Made by a program: the position numbers and the translations under genes
Part shown: positions 46,607 to 55,025 of the stretch, piece by piece
How positions within the stretch are numbered: the stretch's first letter is position 1
Layout of the letters: every line of letters starts with the position of its first letter
The notes under the pieces: generated by a model
Told to the model about the DNA's origin: nothing
What the model saw: the letters and a program-made list of their open reading frames with translations, nothing else
Database searches by the model: none
Source of the DNA: Petrimonas sp. IBARAKI
GTDB lineage: Bacteria; Bacteroidota; Bacteroidia; Bacteroidales; Dysgonomonadaceae
Assembly: GCA_002356435.2 (NCBI GenBank)
Contig: AP018040.2
Location: 2,170,001-2,234,000, forward strand
Reading direction: 5' to 3'
Length of the DNA stretch: 64,000 nucleotides

Positions 46607-46636
46607 CACTCGCTTTTGAAAGAAAGCATTTAGGCT

Positions 46637-46709
46637 GATTCGCTAGCTCAGCAGGTAGAGCACATCCCTTTTAAGGATGGGGTCCTGGGTTCGAGCCCCA
46701 GGCGGATCA
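46637..46709 (+). tRNA. tRNA-Lys (anticodon TTT)
   Basis: A 73-base cloverleaf. Acceptor GATTCGC pairs with GCGGATC (one T-G pair) with discriminator A; the anticodon stem CATCC / GGATG holds the loop CTTTTAA with TTT; the T arm CTGGG-TTCGAGC-CCCAG is perfect. CCA is not encoded. It has a consensus promoter and a terminator behind it. An integrase remnant follows 250 bases downstream, so the locus may once have been an insertion site. Confidence 0.97.
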
Positions 46710-46728
46710 CTTTCTAACAAATCAAAAT

Positions 46729-46771
46729 AAAGAAAACCCCTGAATATCAGTCGATTTCAGGGGTTTTCTTT
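46729..46771. terminator. Terminator after tRNA-Lys
   Basis: AAAGAAAACCCCTGAA pairs with TTCAGGGGTTTTCTTT (16 bases, perfect) around an 11-base loop. A- and T-rich ends make it work in both directions. Confidence 0.9.
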
Positions 46772-46817
46772 ATTTATGTCCACCCGAAATAGTGCGAAAA
46801 AGAGCAGAAAAATCGGC

Positions 46818-46863
46818 CAAATAGGTGGACTTTTAATTTTAAGAAATTTAGTCCACCTATTTG
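46818..46863. repeat. 14-base inverted repeat ahead of the integrase remnant
   Basis: CAAATAGGTGGACT and AGTCCACCTATTTG are perfect inverted copies around 18 AT-rich bases. A partial third copy, AAATTAGGTGGA, lies just before the integrase-remnant ATG. It may be an operator, an attachment-site part or a terminator of the lost element. Confidence 0.6.
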
Positions 46864-46956
46864 ATTGTTTTGCATTGATTATATGCAATTTACACTCTTT
46901 ATTTTTGGTTTGCAAATAGTAATTTTACAATGTTAAATCAACTAAATTAGGTGGAG

Positions 46957-47231
46957 ATGAAAACAAATTATTTTTCGCTTCTGTTTTTCATTCGGAAAAC
47001 ACGATTATTAAAAAACGGTGAGGCACCCATTTGCCTCAGAATTACCGTGAACGGCAAAAGGGCAGAAATGCAATTAAGCAGAGATGTTGAAGGTTCTAAT
47101 TGTAATTGTGAACGCTGAAGTTTCGGCAGTTGGAACAGGAAGTAGAATTGCTCCAACAAATCGCTGACGAAAAAGAAAAAATAATTGAAAACCTGAAACA
47201 AAAAGCCGAAAATCGTGAACGTGAATATTAA
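46957..47231 (+). pseudogene. Remnant of a tyrosine recombinase (integrase)
   Basis: An ATG frame at 46957-47118 gives 53 residues that read as the N-terminal arm-binding part of a Bacteroidetes integrase: LLFFIRKTRLLKNGEAPICL and RITVNGKRAEMQLSRD. It then hits a stop. In another frame, 47126-47231 reads as a coiled-coil-like tail (LEQEVELLQQIADEKEKIIE, then NLKQKAENREREY). The catalytic domain is missing. The start of one gene thus appears joined to the end of another through a deletion. It lies directly behind a tRNA gene. Confidence 0.65.
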
Positions 47232-47434
47232 AATTACATTGTTTAGAGAGCGAAGTTGAACTCATAGCCTTTTATCTTCTTTAAACACAAAATCACCGAA
47301 CCCAGAAGTAGTTTTCAGCCAAATACGGAAGTGATTATCCACCAAACACGGAAATAAAATACGTCCAAACACGGAAAATTCTTTGTAGTCATAAAGAAAT
47401 TGTCTTTTTTTGCTCTATCACAAAACACGCAAAA
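47119..47434 (+). other. 316-base stretch with remnants and short repeats
   Basis: No intact gene. It holds the coiled-coil tail of the integrase relic up to 47231 and the 23-base-period repeats at 47319-47387. The rest is AT-rich sequence with no recognised promoter. Confidence 0.5.
47319..47387 (+). repeat. Three 12-base direct repeats at 23-base period
   Basis: CCAAATACGGAA (47319), CCAAACACGGAA (47342) and CCAAACACGGAA (47365) recur exactly every 23 bases; the sequence between them is not conserved. They end about 48 bases before the ATPase pseudogene. Spacing near two helix turns fits a set of protein-binding sites. Confidence 0.7.
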
Positions 47435-48666
47435 ATGAAGAATAACACCTATTTACCTCGCATTTGCGATAATTTACTGAAAGCGCTCTTAAAGTCATCC
47501 GGTGCAGTACTTATAGAAGGCGCCAAGTGGTGTGGAAAAACCAGAACGGCACGTCGCGCATCAGAGAACGTGCTATACATGCAAGACCCCGATAATTCGG
47601 CATCCTACATCGCTATGGCAGACACCAAGCCCTCTATGCTGCTCGCCGGCAAGGCGCCGCGTTTATTAGATGAGTGGCAAATGGCTCCCGTATTATGGGA
47701 TGCTGTCCGTTTTGAAGTGGATAAAAGAGAGTTGCAGGGACAGTTTATTTTGACCGGATCGGCCGTCCCGTCCAACAATGTAACCGCCCATACCGGAACG
47801 GGACGTATTGCAAGGTTGCTGCTGCGACCAATGAGCCTGTTTGAATCAATGGATTCGACCGGGACGGTTTCGCTTCGAGAATTATTTGAAGGCAAACAAC
47901 AAATTGAAGGAATGAGCCGGTTAAGCATCGAAGAAATTGCCTTTTTAACTTGTCGGGGAGGATGGCCTGCCACCGTTGGGCAAGAAAAGGAAACCGCTTT
48001 GCAGATGGCTACAAACTACGTGGAAGCTGTTATCACTATGGATGTTCAGCGTGTGGACGAAATAGATAAAAGTCCGGATCGCGTGCGTATGTTGCTACGC
48101 TCATTGGCGCGTAATATCGCTACCACAGCATCCATACAAACCATAAAACCGACATTGAAGCTCACGAAACCGGCATCTCCGACAAAACAATTTCATCCTA
48201 TCTCAATGCTCTACGTCGAATTTTTGTGGTTGAAGATTTACCGGCATGGCAACCGTCAATCCGCTCCAAAACGGCTATTCGCACATCATCTAAACGACAT
48301 TTTGTTGATCCGTCTATTGCCACGGCTGTTATGCGTGCCAATCCCGATAGCATTTTGCACGATTTTGAAACATTCGGCTTTCTCTTTGAAGCTCTTTGCA
48401 CCCGTGATATGAGAATTTATGCGCAAGCCAACGATGGCGACCTGTTTCACTACAGAGATAAAACTGAACTGGAAGCCGATATGATTGTCAAGTTGCGTAA
48501 CGGAAAATGGGCGGCAATTGAGGTTAAATTAGGCAGTAAACAAATTGAAAATGCCGCTGCAAATCTGCTGCGACTGCAAAAAATTTGCCCGGATTGGTAT
48601 TTGTATCGGATTAAAAATCCTTGCAGCATTTCAGGCGGGATTAGACAAATCCCGCCGACCGACTAA
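47435..48666 (+). pseudogene. AAA ATPase with DUF4143 domain, frameshifted
   Basis: The N-terminal part (to about 48145) has a Walker A GAKWCGKT and Walker B PRLLDEWQ; the remainder, in another frame to 48666, is the C-terminal DUF4143/nuclease-like part (FETFGFLFEALCTRDMRIYA, DKTELEADMIV, IEVKLGSKQIENAA). Reading across the A run at about 48144-48148 with one added A restores a continuous protein: IKTDIEAHETGISDKTISS, then YLNALRRIFVVEDLPAW. So a one-base loss explains the break. A sequencing error is possible. Such ATPases are abundant in Bacteroidales; their role is unclear. Confidence 0.8.
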
Positions 48667-48724
48667 ATCCGATGGGACGAGGTTAAAAATTCATCAGTCC
48701 GTTATGCGGTATGATTCAATTTCG

Positions 48725-48732
48725 TATCTTTG
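48725..48732 (+). promoter_or_regulatory. Candidate -7 box of the plus-strand propeller lipoprotein
   Basis: TATCTTTG, an exact TAnnTTTG, about 117 bases before the probable ATG at 48849. No clear -33. Confidence 0.45.
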
Positions 48733-48848
48733 TTTTAATAGTCAAATGATTTTTTTCACTTCAAACGAGAATTGTTTGATTTACAACATTGGACAGAGTC
48801 GCTCTATGATTTTTCACTTTCTGCTATACTTAATAATTGAACTTAGGA

Positions 48849-50078
48849 ATGATAATCTACGCGATATACCACAAACCCATCGGCCATCAAAACTTGATAA
48901 AGATAATATTTATTATCTTTTCTTTAGTTTCCGTATCCTGCAATAAAACGAAACAGGTAAAGGTTACAGAGGTAAAAGAGATTGTACCTCTGATTGAGGA
49001 TTCGTATGTGTATTATCCGGTAAAAGACAATCAAATTAAAGTTAACCTTAATAAACCGCAAAAGGCCTCTTTGTTTGATTATTTCAGTCATATTGAATTG
49101 ATTCCTTTGGAAACAAGTGATAATATTCTAATCGGCTATTGTGAGGAAATTATTCATTATCAAAACAGGTATTATATTTTTGACAGGAATTCACTTAGTA
49201 TTCATGTGTTTGATGACACGGGAAAATTCATATTTAAAATAAGTAAACACGGTCAAGGTCCTGGGGAATATATTGATATAACAAGTATGATCATTAATCC
49301 TTTCACTGGTAATATAGACCTCACGGGCTTGGGAAATATTTATAGTTACGACTTGTCGGGTAAATATATAAAAACCTTATTTCGCCCTGAGAACTCATCT
49401 GGTTATTATTGGAACTTCATACCGGTTAATGCAAACCTGTACGTTTGTTATGTAGGGATGAGTTTAGACCCGTATAAAATTAATTATTACGATGTGGGGA
49501 AGAATACAATTATTCGTAAAGAATATGAAGATGATATACTTTTAAATACCTATTTTTTTGTATCGACCAACTCACATACTCCATTTTACGAGTATCACGG
49601 GAAATGGTATTTTTATCGTTTTGTTGATAATACGACTTACGAAGTTGGTACAGATTCTTTGAAACCTGCGTACACGTGGAATTTTGGTAAACTAAACTAT
49701 GATGCAAAGAATTTAAATTTACCGAATAAACCGTCGAGTATATCCATGCTTCCATACAAAATAAATCTTCAAGGTCAAAATAACAGGTATTTATTGGCCC
49801 AGATAGCATTAAAAAATTCTAAGGCGGATACGGGAGTTTATTTGATATATGATAAGTCTATCGATGAATGTAAATATATTGAATATTTTACTGAACAGGT
49901 AGATTTTCTGCCCAGAAAAGTAACGAACGAATTTGCTCTTTCCTGGTGTGATCATGGAACATTAGAAAAGTACGTTTCCGAAGGAATGCTAAATGAAAAT
50001 AATCGACAAAAATTTCGGGATTTGGTAAATGCAAAAGAAGAAATGAATCCAGTTATCATTAAATATTTTTTCAAATAA
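48849..50078 (+). CDS. 6-bladed beta-propeller lipoprotein
   Basis: Lipobox VSVSC follows a hydrophobic core IIFIIFSL. The ATG at 48849 gives a long n-region; a TTG at 48894 (LIKIIF) would give a more usual signal peptide. The mature protein has the family's start block SLFDYFSHIELIPLETSD, then repeated propeller blades such as IHVFDDTGKFIFKIS and HGQGPGEYIDI, the latter the most conserved family segment. Function unknown. It is AT-rich, lies alone on plus, and is a relative of the propeller genes at 50273 and 60-63 kb. Confidence 0.82.
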   Translation: MIIYAIYHKPIGHQNLIKIIFIIFSLVSVSCNKTKQVKVTEVKEIVPLIEDSYVYYPVKDNQIKVNLNKPQKASLFDYFSHIELIPLETSDNILIGYCEEIIHYQNRYYIFDRNSLSIHVFDDTGKFIFKISKHGQGPGEYIDITSMIINPFTGNIDLTGLGNIYSYDLSGKYIKTLFRPENSSGYYWNFIPVNANLYVCYVGMSLDPYKINYYDVGKNTIIRKEYEDDILLNTYFFVSTNSHTPFYEYHGKWYFYRFVDNTTYEVGTDSLKPAYTWNFGKLNYDAKNLNLPNKPSSISMLPYKINLQGQNNRYLLAQIALKNSKADTGVYLIYDKSIDECKYIEYFTEQVDFLPRKVTNEFALSWCDHGTLEKYVSEGMLNENNRQKFRDLVNAKEEMNPVIIKYFFK

Positions 50079-50139
50079 CTGAACCATTTTCCACATAAAG
50101 CATAACTACTTGATTATAAATATTGTTTTTCAAGGACGA

Positions 50140-50238
50140 TCATTTTAGTTTTGAAATAACAACCACCGCATTATCATTATCCGAAACGATTCCCAAGAAT
50201 TCAACAAAACTTTTATCAGGATTTACAACCCGAAAAAT
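50140..50238 (-). pseudogene. C-terminal fragment of a propeller-type lipoprotein
   Basis: The minus strand is open for 32 residues ending NPDKSFVEFLGIVSDN, DNAVVVISKLK, then a stop at 50140. The end resembles the family's closing strand (compare NPVIMLIKHKK in the array). No start or blades remain. Confidence 0.45.
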
Positions 50239-50272
50239 CTATCATAGATTTGCCCCGATTGGTATTTGATAA

Positions 50273-51451
50273 TTATTTTACCGATTTCAGTTTCCCAATC
50301 AAAATATAATTATTCCCCTCCTCATCAATATCTTCGTAAAGAGTTTTGATGTTGGGCAATTTCTGTTCAGACAAGTTGTTTTCTGTGTTACGGATTATTT
50401 TTCCCAATCCATCTTTCAGTTCGTGCGGATACATATTGGCAATAAAATAGCCGTCCTGATACAAAACACGTGAAGGAATGGAAATACCACCCAATTGATC
50501 GATAACCGGTTTTATGTAAGCGCCTTTCAACGTGCGTTTATCCACTATAAATTGTTTGGGGACAGGAGCATAAAACTGTCCGTTTTCATCCATCCGCTCC
50601 TGTTGGGCGATTATGGTTATCACATGGTCTGGTAAATCGATATACCAATGACTGAACGGTTCGGTTGCTGTAAATGTAAAGACCGGTTTCAAGCGGTTTT
50701 CGTTGCCCATATAGTAGTACAATGTGTCTTGTTTATCGGGCCACCCTGCCAGGTAAAAATCGATGTTTTGTGTGTTTCTATATGAAATAACTTCGTTTCC
50801 GTAATCCGGTTCAAGAGCGAAATATTCACTGCTGATTCTTTGCAGAATATTGCCTTGAAAATCTTGCTGCCACACAACATAATTATTCTGCCCTTTGAAT
50901 GGTAAAATCATAATGGTAGCAATCTGTTTGTTCGTGTTTATGTTGAAGCGGGCTTTAGGCACAAATTCGGGTAAGGGGATATCCGACAGAAATTTGCCTT
51001 GAAGATTATATACCAATATCTTTTTTTGCATCCACGGCATCAGGTAAATGCGGTTGTTTTTCTCGTCAATTTGCGAATCATACAAGAACATATATTCTCC
51101 AGGACCTTGTCCTTTCCTACCGATTTCACAAAGGAAATTGCCTTGTCTGTCAAACAGTTTGTATTCATTTTCCATGGTATAAACACCCATATAATTTTCG
51201 CTTACAAACGTGTGGTAGCGCGAAACTAACGCCGAATCGGAGTTTTCAAGTTTTATCATCTCCAAATCAGACATTATGTTGCTCAAAGGAAAATCGATAG
51301 TATCTTTTACCAACGAAAAATCACACGTGATAACCGTGTCGCCGTTAATAAGGCTTTTAGAAGCAACAACCAGGCAATCATCAAGCCCGAGTGCTTTTTT
51401 TTCTGCCGATTGTGTGCAACCGCATAGTGGCACCATTAAAATTGCAAACAA
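50273..51451 (-). CDS. 6-bladed beta-propeller lipoprotein with disrupted start
   Basis: The 392-residue frame opens at a TTG and reads FAILMVPLCGC, a hydrophobic core and lipobox but no positive n-region. An ATG at 51471-51473 lies one base out of frame; removing one A from its AAAA run would give MKPINIFLFAILMVPLCGC, a perfect signal. So the original start is probably lost through a one-base insertion, or is a sequencing error. The mature part is intact, with SNIMSDLEMIKLEN, GRKGQGPGEYMFLY and propeller blades. AT-rich accessory gene downstream of the RND operon. Confidence 0.72.
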   Translation of the reverse strand: MFAILMVPLCGCTQSAEKKALGLDDCLVVASKSLINGDTVITCDFSLVKDTIDFPLSNIMSDLEMIKLENSDSALVSRYHTFVSENYMGVYTMENEYKLFDRQGNFLCEIGRKGQGPGEYMFLYDSQIDEKNNRIYLMPWMQKKILVYNLQGKFLSDIPLPEFVPKARFNINTNKQIATIMILPFKGQNNYVVWQQDFQGNILQRISSEYFALEPDYGNEVISYRNTQNIDFYLAGWPDKQDTLYYYMGNENRLKPVFTFTATEPFSHWYIDLPDHVITIIAQQERMDENGQFYAPVPKQFIVDKRTLKGAYIKPVIDQLGGISIPSRVLYQDGYFIANMYPHELKDGLGKIIRNTENNLSEQKLPNIKTLYEDIDEEGNNYILIGKLKSVK

Positions 51452-51473
51452 GAAAATGTTGATAGGTTTTCAT

Positions 51474-51798
51474 TTAAGTTTCCAATATCATTCCTTTCTC
51501 AATACATTCCCGATATACCCCCATCAATATTTCTTCAAAATAAGCGCAAACGTCTTCGTTATTTTTGAAAGTAGTGCACTTTTTTTCTGACGAATTGCTT
51601 TTACCCGAAGACACTTCCCATCCATTTCGACTTTTTTCTATCCGGTATTTTTAGGTTTTAAAATCCAAATTAGCAGACGTTTAGGACACAATTTCCGAGA
51701 GAAAGCGATTGACGAGTATATCTTCACGAATCCTCTGCGGGGATGAAGGGTGTTTGTCAATCTTTTTTTGAGGGATAAAAAGGTAAGATTATTGGACC
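51474..51798 (-). other. 325-base gap with an unrecognised open fragment
   Basis: From 51650 down to the TAA at 51474 the minus strand is open for 58 residues (with GWEVSSGKSNSSEKK and CAYFEEILMGVYRECIEK), ending directly against the ATG at 51473. It has no recognised family. The remaining part up to the RND stop at 51799 shows nothing. Confidence 0.4.
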
Positions 51799-54700
51799 TC
51801 ATTTTTTCGATTTAGTTACTCTTATTTTTTTTAGCTTCTTAATTTTGTCCCTCCTCACCACCATTAACGGCAAAAATACCCATATCCCCACAATTGACAT
51901 CGCCAACCCGCCGATTGTGCCAGCAGCCAACGGAAACCAAAACGCTTCTTTGGTTGTTCCCACCATAAACGGAATGAATCCGAGCATCGTGGAAACCACC
52001 GTAAGGAATATCGGAATGATTTTGGAGTTCCACGCCTTAATGTAAGCACGCAGTGGAGCCATTTTCGGGCAGACTTTTCGAATCCGGTTAAAGTCATTCA
52101 GAATGTAAATACTGGCATTCACGGTAATGCCCGAAAGCAGGATAAATGATGCGAAACCGCCCTGGTCGAAGTTCAGCTTGAACCCGTAAAACGTAAGAAA
52201 CACCCCGATAAAGGACACCGGAATGACGAAGATCACCGCCAACGGCTGTTTGATGGAGTTAAACAATACGGTAGTGGTAAAAAATATGATTACAATCAAC
52301 AAACCGATCAGCCAATATTGCTTGTTCTCTTTTTTACCCCATCCCCAGCCGGATTCTTCCTTTTCGGCGGTGTAGCCCATCGGCAGGATTTTGTTGAGCG
52401 CTTCCACTTCGCGGTCTAACACGCGCCCCGCCTGCGTGTTTGCACCGATGTAATCGAACTGCACCGCCAGGCGGTATTGCTGATTTTCCTTGCCCACTTC
52501 CTGCGGAGCCTGCCCTTTGGAGATATCCGCCAGCTCGTCCAACCGATACATCCGGTTGCCCAGGTTATGCGCGATGTATTGCAGCGCCCAAATATCGTAA
52601 TCCTTGCTTTGACGGCTCGCCAGCTTGATATCTTCGCGTTCGCCGTCGATAACCAAGGAGCCAGCCCATACATCTTTGGCAAAAACGGGTTGCAGCGAGG
52701 CAAACAGTTCGCCCGGCATAAAGCCTTCGGAAGCCAGCCGCTGCCTGTTCAGATCGAACGAGAATTCCCGGTAATCGTCCTTGTACCACGAGAAATTGGA
52801 ATTAATCAGTACCTCCTTGATACGCCTGTAGGTCAGCAACCGGTTTTTGAGCGTGTCAGCCCAGGCCGTCAATTCGTCGTAGTTGTAGCCGTAGAGTTTC
52901 ACGCGGTAACTTCCGGCAAATTCGGTCACGTCGTTACTGAACCCCTGATCTTGTAAACCGTAAACGCCCCAGCTTCCGCCGCCCAATTCCAACGCTTTGG
53001 TAATAACGCTGCTTTTGAGTTGATACGGGAAACCGCTCCGTTCCGATTCCCTGTTGAAAAATACCCGGATGGATGCCCGCCGCGCGTTGGGAATATCGGT
53101 TTGGAACTGTCGGATTTCGGAGAACCCGCTCAGGTATCGTTCCATCTTTTCAATCAGCGCGTTCATCTGTGGCAGGGTGGTTCCGTTGGGCATCGAAGCG
53201 GTGATGGTAAGCACCACCTCTTCGCTTCGCGTGAAGTAACTTCCTTGATACACTTTTTCCGAAAACAGGCGCAACGTACCACCCAGAGCTTTGTTTACAA
53301 CCGGTTTTACTTTCTCCTTGTAGGTGGAATTGTCAAAAATCTTATTGTACCATTCGGCGAATCGGGTCTCTTTTTCGATTTTGTCGGGAATCAGGAAAAC
53401 GGGCAAACCGAACAGCAGCACGATTGCCGTAAAGGGAATCCATTTATATCTTGAAAGTATGCGGATCATTCCGCCGTAAAAGCGGTTGAAATAAACGGTC
53501 AGCCGTCGTGGACGGATAGGCAGACGGCGAAGCCAACCCCGTCTTTTCATCGGGCTGCGCTTTTTCAGTTTGATTTTCTCCACCATCGCCGGCACGAAAA
53601 ACAGCGCCACCGCCAGCGATACCGAGAGATTGATCATTACCACGGCGGCGAAATCCTGCAAGTTGAGCCGTATCTTTTCATCCAGAAAGAAAATGATGGA
53701 CAAGGCGCCCACCGTGGTCATCGTTGCCGCCAGAATGGGCATGAAGGCGTTGCGGTTTTGCCGGTGCACCAGGTGGTCGGTCATGATGATGGTATTGTCG
53801 ATAATCAGACTGAGCGAAATGGTAATGCCCGCCAGCGAATAAAGCTGGATCTCCAAACCGAAGAGGTAATAAAAGATGACGGCAACGGCAAGGTTAATTG
53901 CCAGCGTAACGGCAATAAGAAACAGGTAACGCGGATTTCGGGTAATGAGCAAGACGAAAAGCAGCAGGATAAGCACCGTCAACCCGCTTCGCAGGTAAAT
54001 CTTGTTCAGTTCGGTATGGATGTATTCCGTGGCATCGTAGCTGTTGTGAATTTCGTATCCGGGAGGAAGTGTGCGGCGGAGTTCGTCGATGGTTTCGTGC
54101 ACCTGCCTACTCAACCGCAGCTGGTTGGCGGTTTCTTCCGCTGTGAGCGACAGGTAAATCGAATTCAGCCCGTTGATGCGGTAATGGCTGTTGGGCGCTT
54201 GTTCGGTGTGCACAACTTTTACCAATTGATCCAAGCGGATAAGCGCACCGTCGCGGTTCTTCACGGTAATGGCAGACGCGTCGAAAGCGTTGGTATCGCC
54301 CCCCGATACCAGCATAAGGCGCATCCACGAGGGCGTATCGTTTCCGCTTTCCGTTTCCGCCATCCCCAGAAAATCGGTGGAATGGTACATTGAAACGGCC
54401 TGGCGGATGTCGTTTACCGTTATTCCGAGAGCTTGCAGCCTGTCGGCATCGTAGGTCAGTTGCCACTCCAACGGCGTAGCGCCGCGAACGTCGATTTTGT
54501 ACAATCCGGCAATATCGCTCAATCGTTGTTTAATGGTGTTTTCGGTGTATCTCTGGATGACGATGGGCGTGGCGGCTGAATTAACCGTAAAGGTCATAAA
54601 AGGCCGCGATGCATTCTCATCGGGACTGCGGACGGATATGTAGGGATAGGAAACTTCACGGGGCAGATCGTTCCACGTCTGCCGGACAATGGTGGAGGCT

Positions 54701-55014
54701 TCAAAGCGGGCGGCGTCGACGGGCGTATGCTTGTCCAGTTCGAGGGTGATGTTTCCCCAGCCGTTACCCGATGTGGAATAGATGTTTTTCACACCATTGA
54801 TACGTGCCAGCATCGCTTCGAGCTTCGAGGTGGCTTCCATTTCCACGATACGGGCGGAGTTGCCGGGCATCGAGAAATAGACCGTTAAACTCGGCAGTGT
54901 GCGTGAGGGAGCCAGCTTAACCGGCAACATCGGGATAAGGGCAATGCCCATCATCGCGATGCTGAGGAAAGCGACAATGACGGTAAAGGAGGATATGGAG
55001 TTTTTTTTGCTCAT
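51799..55014 (-). CDS. RND efflux pump subunit (second of the operon)
   Basis: A 1071-residue inner-membrane AcrB/CusA-family pump with two large periplasmic loops. The start has the usual first span with IPMLPVKLAPSRTLPSLTV. The proton-relay segment of TM4 reads SLIIDNTIIMTD, with one Asp where AcrB has two. TM10 reads ITVNASIYILNDF, without the AcrB lysine. Both are features also met in heavy-metal-type RND pumps. It is last in the operon, 11 bases after the TolC gene, and is a distant paralogue of the pump at 56569. Confidence 0.93.
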   Translation of the reverse strand: MSKKNSISSFTVIVAFLSIAMMGIALIPMLPVKLAPSRTLPSLTVYFSMPGNSARIVEMEATSKLEAMLARINGVKNIYSTSGNGWGNITLELDKHTPVDAARFEASTIVRQTWNDLPREVSYPYISVRSPDENASRPFMTFTVNSAATPIVIQRYTENTIKQRLSDIAGLYKIDVRGATPLEWQLTYDADRLQALGITVNDIRQAVSMYHSTDFLGMAETESGNDTPSWMRLMLVSGGDTNAFDASAITVKNRDGALIRLDQLVKVVHTEQAPNSHYRINGLNSIYLSLTAEETANQLRLSRQVHETIDELRRTLPPGYEIHNSYDATEYIHTELNKIYLRSGLTVLILLLFVLLITRNPRYLFLIAVTLAINLAVAVIFYYLFGLEIQLYSLAGITISLSLIIDNTIIMTDHLVHRQNRNAFMPILAATMTTVGALSIIFFLDEKIRLNLQDFAAVVMINLSVSLAVALFFVPAMVEKIKLKKRSPMKRRGWLRRLPIRPRRLTVYFNRFYGGMIRILSRYKWIPFTAIVLLFGLPVFLIPDKIEKETRFAEWYNKIFDNSTYKEKVKPVVNKALGGTLRLFSEKVYQGSYFTRSEEVVLTITASMPNGTTLPQMNALIEKMERYLSGFSEIRQFQTDIPNARRASIRVFFNRESERSGFPYQLKSSVITKALELGGGSWGVYGLQDQGFSNDVTEFAGSYRVKLYGYNYDELTAWADTLKNRLLTYRRIKEVLINSNFSWYKDDYREFSFDLNRQRLASEGFMPGELFASLQPVFAKDVWAGSLVIDGEREDIKLASRQSKDYDIWALQYIAHNLGNRMYRLDELADISKGQAPQEVGKENQQYRLAVQFDYIGANTQAGRVLDREVEALNKILPMGYTAEKEESGWGWGKKENKQYWLIGLLIVIIFFTTTVLFNSIKQPLAVIFVIPVSFIGVFLTFYGFKLNFDQGGFASFILLSGITVNASIYILNDFNRIRKVCPKMAPLRAYIKAWNSKIIPIFLTVVSTMLGFIPFMVGTTKEAFWFPLAAGTIGGLAMSIVGIWVFLPLMVVRRDKIKKLKKIRVTKSKK

Positions 55015-55025
55015 TTATTAATTCG

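Noticed and set aside
47319-47387. Short CRISPR array
   Set aside because: Repeat units are 12 bases with 11-base gaps and only three copies; there are no cas genes in the window.
53758-54393. 211-residue plus-strand frame opposite the second RND pump
   Set aside because: Shadow of the pump's codon pattern; no domain and no plausible start context.
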